Shown: in pieces, positions 28,397-39,032 of the stretch
How positions within the stretch are numbered: the first letter of the stretch is position 1
Layout of the letters: the number at the start of each line of letters is the position of its first letter
Assembly: GCA_001873365.1 (NCBI GenBank)
Contig: MNYZ01000049.1
Location: 1-64,000 of the forward strand
DNA: 64,000 bases
Reading direction: 5' to 3'
Source of the DNA: Oscillatoriales cyanobacterium CG2_30_40_61
GTDB lineage: Bacteria > Cyanobacteriota > Cyanobacteriia > Cyanobacteriales > Microcoleaceae
Notes under the pieces: generated by a model
Database searches by the model: none
Seen by the model: only the letters and a program-made list of their open reading frames with translations
What the model was told of the DNA's origin: nothing
Made by a program: the position numbers and the translations under genes

Positions 28397-29164
28397 ATGA
28401 AAACCAAATTTTTTACAACCTTAATCTCAACCTTAGCTTTGACAGGGATTTGTGCCACATCAGCCCAAGCCTTTACCTTCAAAACTAACTTTTCCACAAC
28501 AGATACCAACAAGTGGAAAAGCGACATCTTTTTAAATTCCGTCGAAATTGGGAGCAAAACCTATACTGATTTCTCCTTGGTTAAAGATGTTAATATCATC
28601 CAGAATGATTTGTGGACTGGTGGCAATACAGGCGGTGCCAGTAGTGATAGAGGGGATAATGCTTCTGGAGTCAAAGCAGAAAAACCCACCGCAAGTAATT
28701 TAGCAGCTTCTCTGGGTAATCTGAATCTCAGCAATATTGTTGATACGGAAGATAACGGCAAATTTACCCTAGACCTGTTTTTTGCTAAACCTGTAGATAG
28801 TTTCCTGTTCTTTGAACGGGGTATGAATAGTAAACTACAAGTTCAAGCTCTACTCGCAGATGGTTCAATGGGGAAATCCCTTTTATTGGATTCGTCTAAA
28901 TCGCAACAAGCGGGCTATAACCTGAATACGACAGAAATTAGTGGCGCTCAAAAAGTTGGGTCTTTAGGAGTCAATTTGTTTGACTTGGGTGTGGAAGATG
29001 CTTCCTTGTTTAAAGGTCTACGGTTAGTCAGCCAATCAAATTATGTTGGCCCTGACTTTAAAGTGGTGGGTGTTAATGTGGCTGTTCCTGAACCTGCGAC
29101 TGTTTTAGGATTAGGTTTAGTCGGTGCTGCTTTAGCTGTTTCTCGCCGCAAAAAAGCTCAATAA
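28397..29164 (+). CDS. PEP-CTERM sorting-domain exported protein
   Basis: The 255-aa protein has a signal peptide (about 1-25, ending SAQA) and a C-terminal PEP-CTERM tripartite tail (about 230-255): VPEPA, a hydrophobic helix LGLGLVGAALAV and a basic end SRRKKAQ. Such tails are recognised by an exosortase and anchor or release exopolysaccharide-associated proteins. The 200-residue middle is beta-rich and polar, with no known domain. It is monocistronic, with its own long leader and a strong terminator. No exosortase gene is in the window. Confidence 0.9.
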   Translation: MKTKFFTTLISTLALTGICATSAQAFTFKTNFSTTDTNKWKSDIFLNSVEIGSKTYTDFSLVKDVNIIQNDLWTGGNTGGASSDRGDNASGVKAEKPTASNLAASLGNLNLSNIVDTEDNGKFTLDLFFAKPVDSFLFFERGMNSKLQVQALLADGSMGKSLLLDSSKSQQAGYNLNTTEISGAQKVGSLGVNLFDLGVEDASLFKGLRLVSQSNYVGPDFKVVGVNVAVPEPATVLGLGLVGAALAVSRRKKAQ

Positions 29165-29184
29165 GAGTCTTTCTCTACAACTTT

Positions 29185-29235
29185 AAAATCCTTCCGCCCT
29201 GTGAACGTTAATCATTCATGGGGGGGAAGGATTTT
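29185..29235. terminator. Bidirectional terminator hairpin
   Basis: AAAATCCTTCC (29185-29195) pairs exactly with GGAAGGATTTT (29225-29235), extended by CGCCC against GGGGG. T-rich sequence follows on both strands. It separates the convergent PEP-CTERM and YCII genes. Confidence 0.8.
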
Positions 29236-29240
29236 ATTAT

Positions 29241-29510
29241 TTAATAAACTTGAATCCACGCTTTAACGTCATATTCTGTCCAAATCCCATTTTGCCAATA
29301 GGGGTCAGACTCAATTAACTGACGCACGGTTGCTTCATCCTCCGCTTCATAAATCCCAAATATTTTAGTAACATCCTGAGTCGGCCCAATAGTTAATAAA
29401 ACTCCCGATTCTTTCTGTTGTTTTAATCCTTCTAAATGTTCCGCCCGATAGGGTTCTCGTTTCTCCAGAACGTTCTCACAATAGGTTCCGAACATGACAT
29501 ATTTTGGCAT
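29241..29510 (-). CDS. YCII-family protein
   Basis: The 89-aa protein has the YCII ferredoxin-like fold: an N-terminal strand YVMFGTYCENV, a central LLTIGPTQD segment and the C-terminal 'ESDPYWQNGIWTEYDVKAW' stretch typical of YciI. The conserved His-Asp pair of the family is only partly evident, so catalysis is uncertain. It lies 37 bp after pheT on the same strand and is probably co-transcribed. The function of the family is poorly known. Confidence 0.8.
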   Translation of the reverse strand: MPKYVMFGTYCENVLEKREPYRAEHLEGLKQQKESGVLLTIGPTQDVTKIFGIYEAEDEATVRQLIESDPYWQNGIWTEYDVKAWIQVY

Positions 29511-29547
29511 AATTGTTACTGATTGATTGTTGATTGTTGACTAATAT

Positions 29548-32043
29548 CTAACTTCTGAGACTGACGTTAAATTGTTTAACTAAAGCATCTCGGACTTTTT
29601 GTTGGAAAGGGTCAATATCGGTATCGGTTAAAGTGCGATCGCTCACCCGATAAACTAAACGAAATGCCAAACTGCGCTGACCTTCAGGTACATTTTTCCC
29701 CCGATATTCGTCGAAAACTTCCACCGACTCTAATAAATTCCCGGCGGCTTTGGTAATACAGCGTTGAATGTCGGCCACAGGGATCTCGACGGGGACGAAA
29801 AAGGCTATATCGCGATCGGAAACTGGGAAAGTCGAAAAAGCTTTGAATTTACGAACTAAATTAGAGGGGCGATTCATCCCTTCTAATAATACCGATAACT
29901 GGAATTCAAAGGCATAAACTTGATTCGGTAAATCCTGTTTTTGGCAGAGTTGCGGATGCAATTGTCCGAAAATTCCTAACCGTTTTCCCTGTAACCATAG
30001 GGAAGCGGTGCGTCCGGGGTGTAACAATTCTATAGTAGATTCTGGTTTATATTCAACGGTTAAATTTAAGCGTTGAAATACCGCTTCTAAAATCCCTTTA
30101 GCTTCAAACCAGGTTAGGGGTTGGTCTTGACCACTTCTAACCCAACGCCCAAAACTGCGATCGCCTCCCATAATACCAGCCACGGCATCTTGTTCTTTGT
30201 ATTCATCCCCTTGTTTCCAGAAAATTCTGCCGATTTCAAAGCCATTTAACGGCCCATTTCCATTTTCTAAATTATAAACAAAGGCATCAATTAATCCGGT
30301 TAACATTTCGGTGCGTAAAGCCGAATATTCCACAAACAAAGGATTATCTAAAACAACTTGATTATCCCCTTGGGTTTTGACTAAGGAATAGTGCATTAAT
30401 TCCGTTAATCCTTCCCCGCGAAATGCTGCCCGAATTTGTCGCGTTGCCACCTGTTCTAATGGTAGATAACCCGATACTCCTTGACGGGGTAAGGTGTCAC
30501 GGAATTGATCATATCCGTAGAGACGAGCTACTTCTTCAATTAAGTCAATTTCTCGTTCTAAATCTCGATAACGATAGGGAGGAACTGTGACTTGCCAAAC
30601 CACAGAATTATTCTGAGAATCCGTAAGGGCGGGTTCTGTTTTATCTTTGCTAATTACCGGAATCTGGATTAACCCGCCCCTACATTTACAACCTAAAGCA
30701 GTGAGAATTTTTTCTACTTCTTCCGGTAATAAATAAGGAGATTCAGTTCGTTTAAGTTGTCCTAAAATGGCATTAATTCGATCTAACCTTAATAGAATTT
30801 CAGGAGTCTGAATTTCTCGGGAACTGCGATCGCTTTCTTGACGAGTTGGAGTGCCGGAAGCCAACTCTTTTAACAATAAAATTGCCCGCCGACAAGCTAA
30901 TTCTAATTCCGCCTGATTTACCCCCCGTTCATAACGGGTAGAAGACTCACTGCGTAGACCTTGCGCCCGGGCAGAACGACGAATATTAATCGGAGAAAAT
31001 AGGGCAGCTTCTAACAATATATTTTGAGTTCCGGCAAAAACTTCTGTTTCTTCACCTCCCATAACTCCAGCTAAAGCCACCGGATAATCATTAGCCGTGA
31101 TTAACAGATTTTGCTCTTGTAATTTCCGAGTTTGACCATCTAAGGTTTTGATCGATTCATCGGATTTAGCAAACCGCACACCTACGGTTAAATCTTGAGA
31201 GGAAGTTACCTGTTTTAGACGATCTAAATCAAAAGCATGAAGCGGTTGTCCCCATTCCAATAAAATATAATTGGTGACATCCACCACATTATTAATTGGA
31301 CGCACTCCCGCCGCCTGTAAACGTCGTTGTAACCAATCGGGAGAAGGGGCAATTTTCACCCCTTTAATAATTGTGCCAATATAGATCGGACAAGCGGTTT
31401 TATCAGCAATTTTAATCCCTAAAGATTCAGATTGATTCGGCTGTTCAATTAACAACTCTGGCGGTTGAGGAATTCTTAAATTTGCCCCGGTCAAAGCCGC
31501 AATTTCCCGGGCAATTCCCACCATACTTAAACCATCGGCGCGGTTAGCCGTTGCGGTGACATCTAAAATGACATCATCTAACCCTAATAGGGGTCTAATA
31601 TCACTGCCTAACGCTGGATTTTCCAGGTTAAAACTGTGGATTCCCGAGGATTCTTTTTCTAATCCCAATTCAGCTAAAGAACAAATCATTCCCTCGGAGG
31701 AAACACCCCGCAATTTAGTTTTTTTCAGGGTTAAATTAATTTTAGGTAGATGGGTTCCCAAAACCGCCACCGCCACCACCATTCCCGATGCCGCATTCGG
31801 TGCGCCACAGACAATATTTAGGGGCTCAGACCCCCCAATATCCACTTGACAAACCCTTAATTTATCCGCATTGGGGTGTGGTTCGGCTTGGACAATTTTT
31901 CCCAGGACAACCCCATCAGCCCAGGAACCTAAATCCTCAATATCTTCTACTTCAAACCCCGCCACTGTTAGGGTTTCCGCCAACTCTTGGGGGGTGATTT
32001 CGATATCTACCAGTTCTCGCAACCAATTTAGAGAAATACGCAT
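29548..32043 (-). CDS. pheT: Phenylalanyl-tRNA synthetase beta subunit
   Basis: The 831-aa subunit joins the alpha subunit (PheS, not in this window) to charge tRNA-Phe. The domain order is complete: EMAP-type tRNA-binding OB domain (about 40-150, with [21 protein letters not shown]), B3/B4 editing domain (about 210-390, with [20 protein letters not shown]), B5 domain (about 410-515), core and the C-terminal anticodon-binding FDX-ACB domain (about 735-830, with [12 protein letters not shown]). An insert at about 455-470 looks low in conservation. The separate location of pheS and pheT is usual in cyanobacteria. Confidence 0.97.
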   Translation of the reverse strand: MRISLNWLRELVDIEITPQELAETLTVAGFEVEDIEDLGSWADGVVLGKIVQAEPHPNADKLRVCQVDIGGSEPLNIVCGAPNAASGMVVAVAVLGTHLPKINLTLKKTKLRGVSSEGMICSLAELGLEKESSGIHSFNLENPALGSDIRPLLGLDDVILDVTATANRADGLSMVGIAREIAALTGANLRIPQPPELLIEQPNQSESLGIKIADKTACPIYIGTIIKGVKIAPSPDWLQRRLQAAGVRPINNVVDVTNYILLEWGQPLHAFDLDRLKQVTSSQDLTVGVRFAKSDESIKTLDGQTRKLQEQNLLITANDYPVALAGVMGGEETEVFAGTQNILLEAALFSPINIRRSARAQGLRSESSTRYERGVNQAELELACRRAILLLKELASGTPTRQESDRSSREIQTPEILLRLDRINAILGQLKRTESPYLLPEEVEKILTALGCKCRGGLIQIPVISKDKTEPALTDSQNNSVVWQVTVPPYRYRDLEREIDLIEEVARLYGYDQFRDTLPRQGVSGYLPLEQVATRQIRAAFRGEGLTELMHYSLVKTQGDNQVVLDNPLFVEYSALRTEMLTGLIDAFVYNLENGNGPLNGFEIGRIFWKQGDEYKEQDAVAGIMGGDRSFGRWVRSGQDQPLTWFEAKGILEAVFQRLNLTVEYKPESTIELLHPGRTASLWLQGKRLGIFGQLHPQLCQKQDLPNQVYAFEFQLSVLLEGMNRPSNLVRKFKAFSTFPVSDRDIAFFVPVEIPVADIQRCITKAAGNLLESVEVFDEYRGKNVPEGQRSLAFRLVYRVSDRTLTDTDIDPFQQKVRDALVKQFNVSLRS

Positions 32044-32372
32044 CGTTGTTCGTTTTCAATGTTCCTAATCTATTGTTGCACCAAGTCGGGTGCTAAGTGT
32101 TTGTTGTTGATTGTTGATTAAGGGATTGAAGCTCAAACCCTGAAATTCTAGGGATTTTGTGTTATAATCAAGGCGTCAATGTACTCAAATATTGCTAGAA
32201 AAGCAAGATTAATGATTCTAGCTCCTATAATAATGTTTTACAGAAAACAAGTGCCTATGCTTGGTGGCATGGTTTGTGAAAAGTAGGTAAAAACACAAAT
32301 CAAATGTTATAGAGTCTGTCGTATGGGTGTTGCCAGTTCTCCGTTCAATAGTACAAAGCAATCTCAAACATC
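32044..32372. promoter_or_regulatory. Divergent promoter region pheT / kinase
   Basis: No gene in this 329-bp gap. For the plus strand a possible sigma-70-type promoter is CTGAAA (32140-32145), 17 bp, then TATAAT (32163-32168), leaving a leader of about 200 nt before the kinase ATG. TTGTTGTTGATTGTTGATTA repeats lie near 32101. The spacing is good but the -35 box is weak. Confidence 0.4.
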
Positions 32373-34058
32373 ATGAGCTACTGTGTCAATCCAGCCTGCC
32401 CTGAACCTGAAAATTTAGATGATGCCATTAAGTGTAAGGCTTGTGGTTCAAAATTGCTACTGAGAAATCGCTATCAAGTGATTCAACCTTTGGGAAAAGG
32501 AGGATTTGGAGCGACGTTTCTGGCGGCTGATATGTCCTTACCCGGAAATCCTAATTGTGTAGTTAAACAACTGCGCCCCACAGCCACATCAGCCCGTATT
32601 TTAGAAATGGCGCGGGAGTTATTTCAACGGGAAGCAAAAACCCTGGGTAAAATTGGTGATCATCCCCAGATTCCTCGCCTGATTGATTATTTTATTGGGG
32701 GAAAACAATTTTATCTAGTACAAGAATATGTTGATGGTTATACATTAAAACAAGAAGTCAAGGGACAAGGAATTTTTGACGAAGCCCAGACAAAAAAATT
32801 TCTGCGGGAAATTCTACCTATATTAGATTATATTCACAGTCAAGAAGTGATTCATAGAGATATTAAACCCGCTAATATTTTACGACGTCGAATAGATCAA
32901 AATTTGGTTTTAATTGACTTTGGAGCGGTTAAAGATCAAGTAAACCAAGCGACGATGATGGGAACTGGACAAACAGCTTTTACTAATTTTGCCATCGGTA
33001 CATCAGGGTTTGCACCCCCGGAGCAAATGGCTTTACGTCCGGTTTATGCTAGTGATATTTATGCGGTTGGGATGACCTGTGTTTATTTGATGACCGGGAA
33101 ATCTCCTAATTCCTTTGAAAGTAACCAAGTCACAGGGGAAATTTTATGGCAACCCCATTTAGATGTGAGTGATTCCTTTGGGAGTATATTGCAACGAATG
33201 TTAGAATTTTCGGTGCAGTATCGCTATCAATCGGCCCAAGATGTTCTGCGAGCCTTAGATTCTGAATTTACCTATAGCGGTCTTTCCGACGGGATGGTGA
33301 TGCAGCAGAAATCTAACCCAAATTCTAATACAAATAATTCAAAATTACCAACTTCTCCGGATGAAGCGACGGTTTTTAATGAAAATACCGGGTTAATGTT
33401 ACCTTCAGAACGAATAGGAGCACAAATCCGAGAAAGAAAGCAACGGTTAGGCCAGAAAAAATCAGGAAAACTAGGAGGAGATCAGGATATTTATGATCAA
33501 ACTTCTCTGATTAGTGGTTTTAGTTCCACTCAAGGTGCTCCGGTGAGCATGATCTCGGATTCCCGTAATAATCGCCCTTTAAATTCTACTTCTGTCCCTG
33601 TAAATTCAGTCCCAAAATGGAATGAAAATACATTAAAAACTGCCTATACAAAAGGTAGACGAGATTTTGCCGACTGTGAATTAACGGGTTTGAATTTAGA
33701 AAATTTTGATGCTTCTGGAGCCAATTTTTATGAATCTCGTTTAAGCAATACCAATTTTCAAGGGGCAGATTTAACCGAAGCCAATTTTGGTCGAGCTAGA
33801 TTAACCAATGTCAATCTCAGAAATGCCAAATTAGTCAAAGCCTACATGAGTAATGCTAATTTAGAAAAAGCTGATCTTCGGGGTGCAAATCTGAGAAATG
33901 CCTGTTTAAATCGGGCTAATTTACGCGGGGTAAATCTATGCGGTGCAAATCTTACCGATGCCATTGTCACCGACGAACAATTAGCCATGGCTAAACTGAA
34001 TGGGCGGACAATTAGACCCAATGGAAAACGCAAAGGCTGGTGGTGGTGGTGGTTTTAA
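32373..34058 (+). CDS. spkB: Ser/Thr protein kinase with N-terminal zinc ribbon and C-terminal pentapeptide repeats (SpkB-like)
   Basis: The 561-aa protein starts with four cysteines (C4, C9, C21, C24) of a zinc-ribbon-like motif. The kinase domain (about 33-300) is intact: glycine loop GKGGFG 41-46, K65, HRDIKPAN 161-168 and DFG 182-184. A polar linker follows. About residues 430-545 are pentapeptide repeats (A[D/N]LxX: 'ANFYESRLSNTNFQGADLTEANF'), ending in an unusual tryptophan tail WWWWWF. The Cys-kinase-pentapeptide layout is that of cyanobacterial SpkB, linked to oxidative stress responses in Synechocystis as I recall. A PP2C phosphatase lies three genes downstream and may oppose it. Confidence 0.9.
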   Translation: MSYCVNPACPEPENLDDAIKCKACGSKLLLRNRYQVIQPLGKGGFGATFLAADMSLPGNPNCVVKQLRPTATSARILEMARELFQREAKTLGKIGDHPQIPRLIDYFIGGKQFYLVQEYVDGYTLKQEVKGQGIFDEAQTKKFLREILPILDYIHSQEVIHRDIKPANILRRRIDQNLVLIDFGAVKDQVNQATMMGTGQTAFTNFAIGTSGFAPPEQMALRPVYASDIYAVGMTCVYLMTGKSPNSFESNQVTGEILWQPHLDVSDSFGSILQRMLEFSVQYRYQSAQDVLRALDSEFTYSGLSDGMVMQQKSNPNSNTNNSKLPTSPDEATVFNENTGLMLPSERIGAQIRERKQRLGQKKSGKLGGDQDIYDQTSLISGFSSTQGAPVSMISDSRNNRPLNSTSVPVNSVPKWNENTLKTAYTKGRRDFADCELTGLNLENFDASGANFYESRLSNTNFQGADLTEANFGRARLTNVNLRNAKLVKAYMSNANLEKADLRGANLRNACLNRANLRGVNLCGANLTDAIVTDEQLAMAKLNGRTIRPNGKRKGWWWWWF

Positions 34059-34234
34059 AATCGGGTGATCAGACATGGCACAGCAACAGACCGACGGGTT
34101 AGCCGAATAACCGAGAAAATCAGAAAAGACCCACCTTAGTCCGTCCGTACACAGTTGTTTTTACCGAAACAAAACCCTTAAGATGAGAAAAACAGGTTAT
34201 AATTTGTTACGGAAGTTAGCAAAACTTAAGTTTT

Positions 34235-34549
34235 ATGAGTAAACCCGCCGTGAATTCGTTTTTTGTCGGCCGTGCCTTAGCCGAAGGACTGTACGAACAA
34301 CTGGGAAATAGTCTGACCAACGCTCTGAGCGAACTGGGAAAATTTGATGCCGAACAGAAAGAACATCTACGCTCATTTACCCAACAGGTGATGGAGCGCG
34401 CGGCCCAAGAAGTTGCCACCGTTGTCGGCGATAGTAACTTTCCCAGCAACAGTGAACCTGTAGACTTGCAAGCCACTATTGACGAACTGCGGGCCGAAGT
34501 TGCCGAATTGCGCTCCGAATTGCAAAAGTATCGTAATCGTACCGTTTAA
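34235..34549 (+). CDS. Small conserved cyanobacterial protein with C-terminal coiled coil
   Basis: The 104-aa protein has no signal peptide or membrane segment. Residues 1-65 look helical (FFVGRALAEGLYEQLGNSL), and the last third (LQATIDELRAEVAELRSELQKYRN) is a regular leucine-heptad coiled coil. I recall close relatives as conserved proteins of unknown function in cyanobacteria, some reported with thylakoids, but cannot confirm it. It is on the same strand as the kinase (176 bp upstream) and the AarF-like gene (45 bp downstream). A TATAAT at 34198-34203 lies 31 bp before the start and could be a -10 box without a clear -35. Confidence 0.75.
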   Translation: MSKPAVNSFFVGRALAEGLYEQLGNSLTNALSELGKFDAEQKEHLRSFTQQVMERAAQEVATVVGDSNFPSNSEPVDLQATIDELRAEVAELRSELQKYRNRTV

Positions 34550-34593
34550 ACTCTTTTATAGTCAAAATACGCGCTTATTGGGTTAACTTAATT

Positions 34594-36369
34594 GTGGAAA
34601 CGGTTGTGTCAGTTCCTGTTGATCATTCAGTTCGGGGTCGGGTTCACCAACAACGAATTAATCCGCCTTTAGTCCCCCCTCCCGGCAACAATTATGGGGG
34701 AAAAGCCTACCGTTGGAACCGCAAAAATTATTCCAGTCAACGACGTTTTATTGATATTTGGACGTTTGTATTGACCTGGTTAATGTGGTTGTGGATCGAT
34801 GGGAAAAAATGGAGTTACTGGGGCGGTTTTACCGAAGATAAAAAAAATGCTCGTCGTCGAGCACAAGCGATTTGGGTTAGGGAAACCTTTTTAGAGTTAG
34901 GCCCGACTTTCATTAAAGTTGGACAATTATTTTCTACCCGGGCGGATTTGTTCCCGAATGAATATGTCGAAGAACTGTCCAAACTTCAAGATAAAGTTCC
35001 CGCCTTCAGCTATGAACAAAGCGAAGAAATTATCATCGAAGATCTTGGTAAAACCGTTGATGAGTTATTCCAAGATTTTGATCCAATTCCCTTAGCAGCC
35101 GCCAGTTTGGGTCAGGTGCACAAAGCCCAACTGCATTCGGGGGCCGATGTGGTGGTCAAGGTTCAGCGCCCCGGACTAAAAAAATTATTTGAAATTGATT
35201 TAGCAATTTTACGGGGGATTGCCCGTTATTTTCAAAATCATCCCCGTTGGGGAAAAGGTCGAGATTGGGTAGGAATTTATGATGAATGTTGTCGGATTTT
35301 ATGGTTAGAAATTGACTACCTGAATGAAGGTCGCAATGCCGATACCTTTAGGCGTAATTTCCGCAATTGTGATTGGGTGAAAGTACCCAGGGTTTCTTGG
35401 CAATATACTTCCCCCCGAGTTCTGACTTTAGAGTATCTTCCGGGGATTAAAATTAGCAATTATGAAGCCCTAGAAGCCTCGGGACTTGACCGCAAAGAAC
35501 TGGCACAAATGGGAGCCAAGGCCTATTTAGAACAACTGCTTAACCATGGCTTTTTCCATGCTGACCCCCACCCGGGGAATATTGCCGTCAGTCCGGGGGG
35601 AGAATTGATTTTTTATGATTTTGGCATGATGGGACAAATTACGTCCAATCTGCGGGAAAAACTGATGGAAACCCTGTTTGGCATCACTCAAAAAGATGGC
35701 GATCGGGTGGTCAAATCCCTAATTGCCATGGAGGCGATCGCACCTACGGGGGATATAGGCCCGGTGCGTCGGTCGGTTCAGTATATGCTGGATAACTTCA
35801 TGGATCAACCGTTTGAAAATCAATCGATTGCCGCCATTAGTGATGATTTATATGAAATTGCTTATGACCAACCGTTTCGTTTTCCCGCTACCTTTACCTT
35901 TGTGATGCGGGCATTTTCTACCTTAGAAGGAGTAGGAAAAGGACTCGACCCCGAATTCAACTTTATGGAGGTGGCACAGCCGTTTGCCATGCAGCTTATG
36001 TCTAATGGAAATCTTCCCAATACTGCCAATAGTATTTTTAATGAATTCAGCCGCCAAGCGGTTCAAGTTGGTTCCTCGGCCTTTGGATTACCCGGACGCA
36101 TTGAAGATACCCTCGAGAAACTCGAACAGGGGGATATCCGAATGCGGGTGCGTCTGGCCGAAACAGACCGGGCGTTAAGACGGATGAGTAATGTGCAAAT
36201 GGGGACGAATTACACCGTCTTGATCGCTGCCTTGACTCTATCAGCCACACTGTTATTCATTAGTGATAAAGTGGGATTAGCCCTGTTTGTAATATTCTTA
36301 GCTGTTACTCTGGGGATTACTTTCTTGAGACTATTACGACGGATTGATCGTTTGGATCGAATGATGTAA
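34594..36369 (+). CDS. AarF/ABC1/UbiB-family kinase-like protein
   Basis: The 591-aa protein starts with GTG. Family marks are present: KVGQ (KxGQ) at 108-111, the alanine-rich loop AAASLGQV at 168-175 that replaces the kinase glycine loop, K189 (VVKVQRP), ADPHPGNI and the metal motif YDFGMMG. Two C-terminal membrane helices (about 540-580) anchor it. UbiB/ABC1 proteins support quinone biosynthesis in membranes; cyanobacterial and plastid members relate to plastoquinone and tocopherol metabolism. Several paralogues per genome are usual, so the exact one cannot be named. It follows the 104-aa gene closely. Confidence 0.92.
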   Translation: METVVSVPVDHSVRGRVHQQRINPPLVPPPGNNYGGKAYRWNRKNYSSQRRFIDIWTFVLTWLMWLWIDGKKWSYWGGFTEDKKNARRRAQAIWVRETFLELGPTFIKVGQLFSTRADLFPNEYVEELSKLQDKVPAFSYEQSEEIIIEDLGKTVDELFQDFDPIPLAAASLGQVHKAQLHSGADVVVKVQRPGLKKLFEIDLAILRGIARYFQNHPRWGKGRDWVGIYDECCRILWLEIDYLNEGRNADTFRRNFRNCDWVKVPRVSWQYTSPRVLTLEYLPGIKISNYEALEASGLDRKELAQMGAKAYLEQLLNHGFFHADPHPGNIAVSPGGELIFYDFGMMGQITSNLREKLMETLFGITQKDGDRVVKSLIAMEAIAPTGDIGPVRRSVQYMLDNFMDQPFENQSIAAISDDLYEIAYDQPFRFPATFTFVMRAFSTLEGVGKGLDPEFNFMEVAQPFAMQLMSNGNLPNTANSIFNEFSRQAVQVGSSAFGLPGRIEDTLEKLEQGDIRMRVRLAETDRALRRMSNVQMGTNYTVLIAALTLSATLLFISDKVGLALFVIFLAVTLGITFLRLLRRIDRLDRMM

Positions 36370-36438
36370 ATATCTCATCTACTCGTCAACTGTTTTGTCA
36401 TCCGGCTAAGTGATTCTCGTGGGTAAATATAGGGAAAT

Positions 36439-37212
36439 TTGATAACCCAACCCGCTTGGGAGTTAAAGGTCAATCTTTACTTGTTTATGAAACGTTATTT
36501 TGCTGGCATGACGGATACGGGCAATGTTCGTAACGTCAACCAAGATTCTTACTATATTGATCCTGAAGGCCGTTTTTTTATTGTCGCCGATGGTATGGGT
36601 GGACACGCCGGTGGTCAGGAAGCTAGTCTGATTGCCACTAAAACCATTAAAGAACACATCCTGAAACATTGGGATAGTTCTAAAAAATCGGACAGTATTC
36701 TCAAAGAGGCGTTTGTCGCCGCTAACCAGGCACTTTTAGATGATCAAGACAAACATCCTGAACTCAGGGATATGGGAACAACGGGGGTTGTGGCTTTATT
36801 CCGGGATCAGGATAGTCCTTGGTTTGCTAATGTGGGTGATTCCCGTTTATATCGTTTACGCGGACATCAGTTAGAGCAAATTACAGAGGATCAAACTTGG
36901 GTTGCCCAAGCCGTCAAACGGAATGCTTTAACTCAGGATGAAGCTCGCAGCCATCCTTGGCGTCATGTTCTGTCCCAATGTTTGGGACGGGCCGATCTCT
37001 CGGAAATTGCCATTGCTCAGATAGATGTTCAGTCGGGAGATCGCCTATTATTATGTAGTGATGGTCTGACCGAAGAACTATCGGATGGGATTATTGCTTC
37101 CCACCTGAAATCGATTCGAGCCTGCGATACGGCGGCGACAACCCTAATCAAAGCTGCTAAAGATCGGGAGGGCAAGGATAATATTACGGTGATTGTGATC
37201 GCGATTGATTAA
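36439..37212 (+). CDS. PP2C-type Ser/Thr protein phosphatase
   Basis: The protein dephosphorylates Ser/Thr phosphoproteins and typically counteracts Hanks-type kinases. The track start at 36439 is TTG; the ATG at 36487 (MKRYFAGMTDTGNVRNVNQDS) gives 241 aa and is the more likely start because it begins at the conserved fold. Metal-binding motifs are complete: VNQDS, ADGMGGH, VGDSRLY, CSDGLTEEL and GKDNITVI. It stands 69 bp after the AarF-like gene and 16 bp before anmK. SpkB-like kinase upstream is a plausible counterpart. Confidence 0.94.
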   Translation: MITQPAWELKVNLYLFMKRYFAGMTDTGNVRNVNQDSYYIDPEGRFFIVADGMGGHAGGQEASLIATKTIKEHILKHWDSSKKSDSILKEAFVAANQALLDDQDKHPELRDMGTTGVVALFRDQDSPWFANVGDSRLYRLRGHQLEQITEDQTWVAQAVKRNALTQDEARSHPWRHVLSQCLGRADLSEIAIAQIDVQSGDRLLLCSDGLTEELSDGIIASHLKSIRACDTAATTLIKAAKDREGKDNITVIVIAID

Positions 37213-37228
37213 ATAAATAGTTAATCCC

Positions 37229-38386
37229 ATGCGTGTGATTGGTTTGATTAGTGGGACTTCGGTGGATGGGATTGACGGGGCCATGGTGGAAATTTCAGGT
37301 TCCCAAGAGGATCTGAAACTGGAATTCTTGACAGGAACAACAATTTCTTATCCTTCGGAGTTGCGATCGCAAATTTTGGACGTATGCGCTGGAAAGCCCC
37401 TATCCCTGTCCGAACTTGCGGAATTAGATGATGCGATCGCTACGGTTTTTGCCCATGCTGCTTTAACTCTACAACAGTCCTCTGAACCGGCGGAACTGAT
37501 CGGCTCCCACGGTCAAACGGTGTTTCATCGTCCCCCCCAAGGCAATCAACTCGGTTACAGTCTGCAACTGGGACGGGGAGAGGTGATCGCCCGGTTAACA
37601 GGTTTAACCACCGTCAGTAATTTTCGGGTAGCCGATATCGCCGCCGGAGGTCACGGCGCCCCCCTAGTTCCGATTCTCGATACCTATTTCCTCCGCCATC
37701 CTGACTATAATCGCTGCATTCAAAATTTAGGGGGAATTGGCAATGTTACTTATCTTCCTAAAACCGATCACCCAATCTTGGGCTGGGATACGGGGCCGGG
37801 AAATGCCTTAATAGATTTAGCCGTACAGTATTTTTCTGGAGGCTCTCAAACCTATGACCGGGACGGAGCTTGGGCGGCGACGGGAACCCCCTGTATGGCC
37901 CTAGTCCAACAATGGTTACAGCAGGATTTTTTTCAGCAACCGCCCCCGAAATCAACGGGACGGGAATTATTTGGGGTGGAATATTGGCAACGCTGTTTAA
38001 CCGAAGCTGAACCCTATAATTTAAGTTCTGGGGATATTTTAGCCACCTTAACGGAATTAACCGCCGTTTCGATTTATCGGAGTTATTGTCAATTTTTACC
38101 CCAGTTACCCGATCAGATTCTATTATGTGGGGGTGGTAGCCATAACCATTATTTAACACAGCGTTTACAAACTTTATTCGCCCCAATTCCCGTTTTTTCT
38201 ACTTCCGAACTAGGCTTAAATGCTGATTTTAAAGAAGCGATCGCTTTTGCTGTTTTAGCCTATTGGCGACTATTAGAAATTCCGGGGAATTTACCCTCGG
38301 TAACGGGCGCGGTTTCGGAAGTTTTATTGGGAGAAATTCACCCGGTCTTGACTCCTAACGTGATAAGATCCACATCAATAACTTAA
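37229..38386 (+). CDS. anmK: Anhydro-N-acetylmuramic acid kinase
   Basis: AnmK phosphorylates and opens 1,6-anhydro-MurNAc released during peptidoglycan turnover, returning it to the amino-sugar pool. The 385-aa protein has the ASKHA-type phosphate loop [10 protein letters not shown] (8-16), HGQTVFHRP, the catalytic region [23 protein letters not shown] and C-terminal [12 protein letters not shown]. Length and motifs match the family. It starts 16 bp after the phosphatase gene, so they probably share a transcript. Confidence 0.95.
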   Translation: MRVIGLISGTSVDGIDGAMVEISGSQEDLKLEFLTGTTISYPSELRSQILDVCAGKPLSLSELAELDDAIATVFAHAALTLQQSSEPAELIGSHGQTVFHRPPQGNQLGYSLQLGRGEVIARLTGLTTVSNFRVADIAAGGHGAPLVPILDTYFLRHPDYNRCIQNLGGIGNVTYLPKTDHPILGWDTGPGNALIDLAVQYFSGGSQTYDRDGAWAATGTPCMALVQQWLQQDFFQQPPPKSTGRELFGVEYWQRCLTEAEPYNLSSGDILATLTELTAVSIYRSYCQFLPQLPDQILLCGGGSHNHYLTQRLQTLFAPIPVFSTSELGLNADFKEAIAFAVLAYWRLLEIPGNLPSVTGAVSEVLLGEIHPVLTPNVIRSTSIT

Positions 38387-38430
38387 ATCGATAGGATTTT
38401 TTCGATCTTGGTGCAAATAAGGGTAGCACT

Positions 38431-38880
38431 GTGACTCACACATTTTTGATGGAATCTGGTCAATGGTTAATAGAAGGAAATTGGATTGATCGGAGTCAAA
38501 TGCCAATTTCCCTTCGCGGAAAAACCGTGGTTGCTTGGCATCAAAGCGACTGGTTTAGTATGGTGACAAAATTAGTTTTCCCTAATAGCGATCGCGAAGA
38601 TATTATTTTACAGTATCGGGGACGATTAGATGGTAATGAGAGAGAATATACCTTTGTTTTACAACATAGTCAACTCGGAAAAATTGAAGGCGAAGGTTTA
38701 ATTAACCCCGAATCTATTGTCCAACGTTATCGAGTTTTAGGAGATGAACGTCAACGTCGGAATGGCTTTGAAACCATCAGAAAAGTCGATTCTAACCACT
38801 ACTATTATTGTAGTGGAATTATGGCGGGGCATTCTTTGAATTTAATTAGTGTGATGGAAGCGACCCTAGAACGTAAATAA
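38431..38880 (+). CDS. Conserved hypothetical protein
   Basis: The 149-aa protein starts with GTG (MTHTFLMESGQWLIEGNW), 44 bp after anmK. It is beta-rich and soluble, with alternating strands such as ILQYRGRLDGNEREYTFVLQHS, suggesting a beta-barrel or lipocalin-like fold; that is only a guess. No catalytic motif was seen. The ORF has normal codon use and its length and context support a real gene, probably cyanobacterium-specific. Confidence 0.7.
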   Translation: MTHTFLMESGQWLIEGNWIDRSQMPISLRGKTVVAWHQSDWFSMVTKLVFPNSDREDIILQYRGRLDGNEREYTFVLQHSQLGKIEGEGLINPESIVQRYRVLGDERQRRNGFETIRKVDSNHYYYCSGIMAGHSLNLISVMEATLERK

Positions 38881-38960
38881 TAAATAAATAAGTATTCAGG
38901 GTTGATATTAGATATCAATTTAACCCCCAGTGATTTAACCTCAGCAGTTTGACGCCCCAT

Positions 38961-39003
38961 TACCCCTAAATTGTTTCCGAGGGACGGAAACAAGTTAAGG
39001 GTA
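38961..39003. terminator. Convergent-gene terminator hairpin
   Basis: TTGTTTCCG pairs exactly with CGGAAACAA over a 5-nt loop, extended with mismatches by TACCCCTAAA against GTTAAGGGTA. It lies between the 149-aa gene (+) and nblA (-), 30 bp past the nblA stop. Confidence 0.65.
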
Positions 39004-39032
39004 GAGGTCGCCGACTGCAATCGTTTCAATGT

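Noticed and set aside
37758-38186. 142-aa minus-strand ORF in anmK
   Set aside because: Antisense shadow; anmK motifs run through it.
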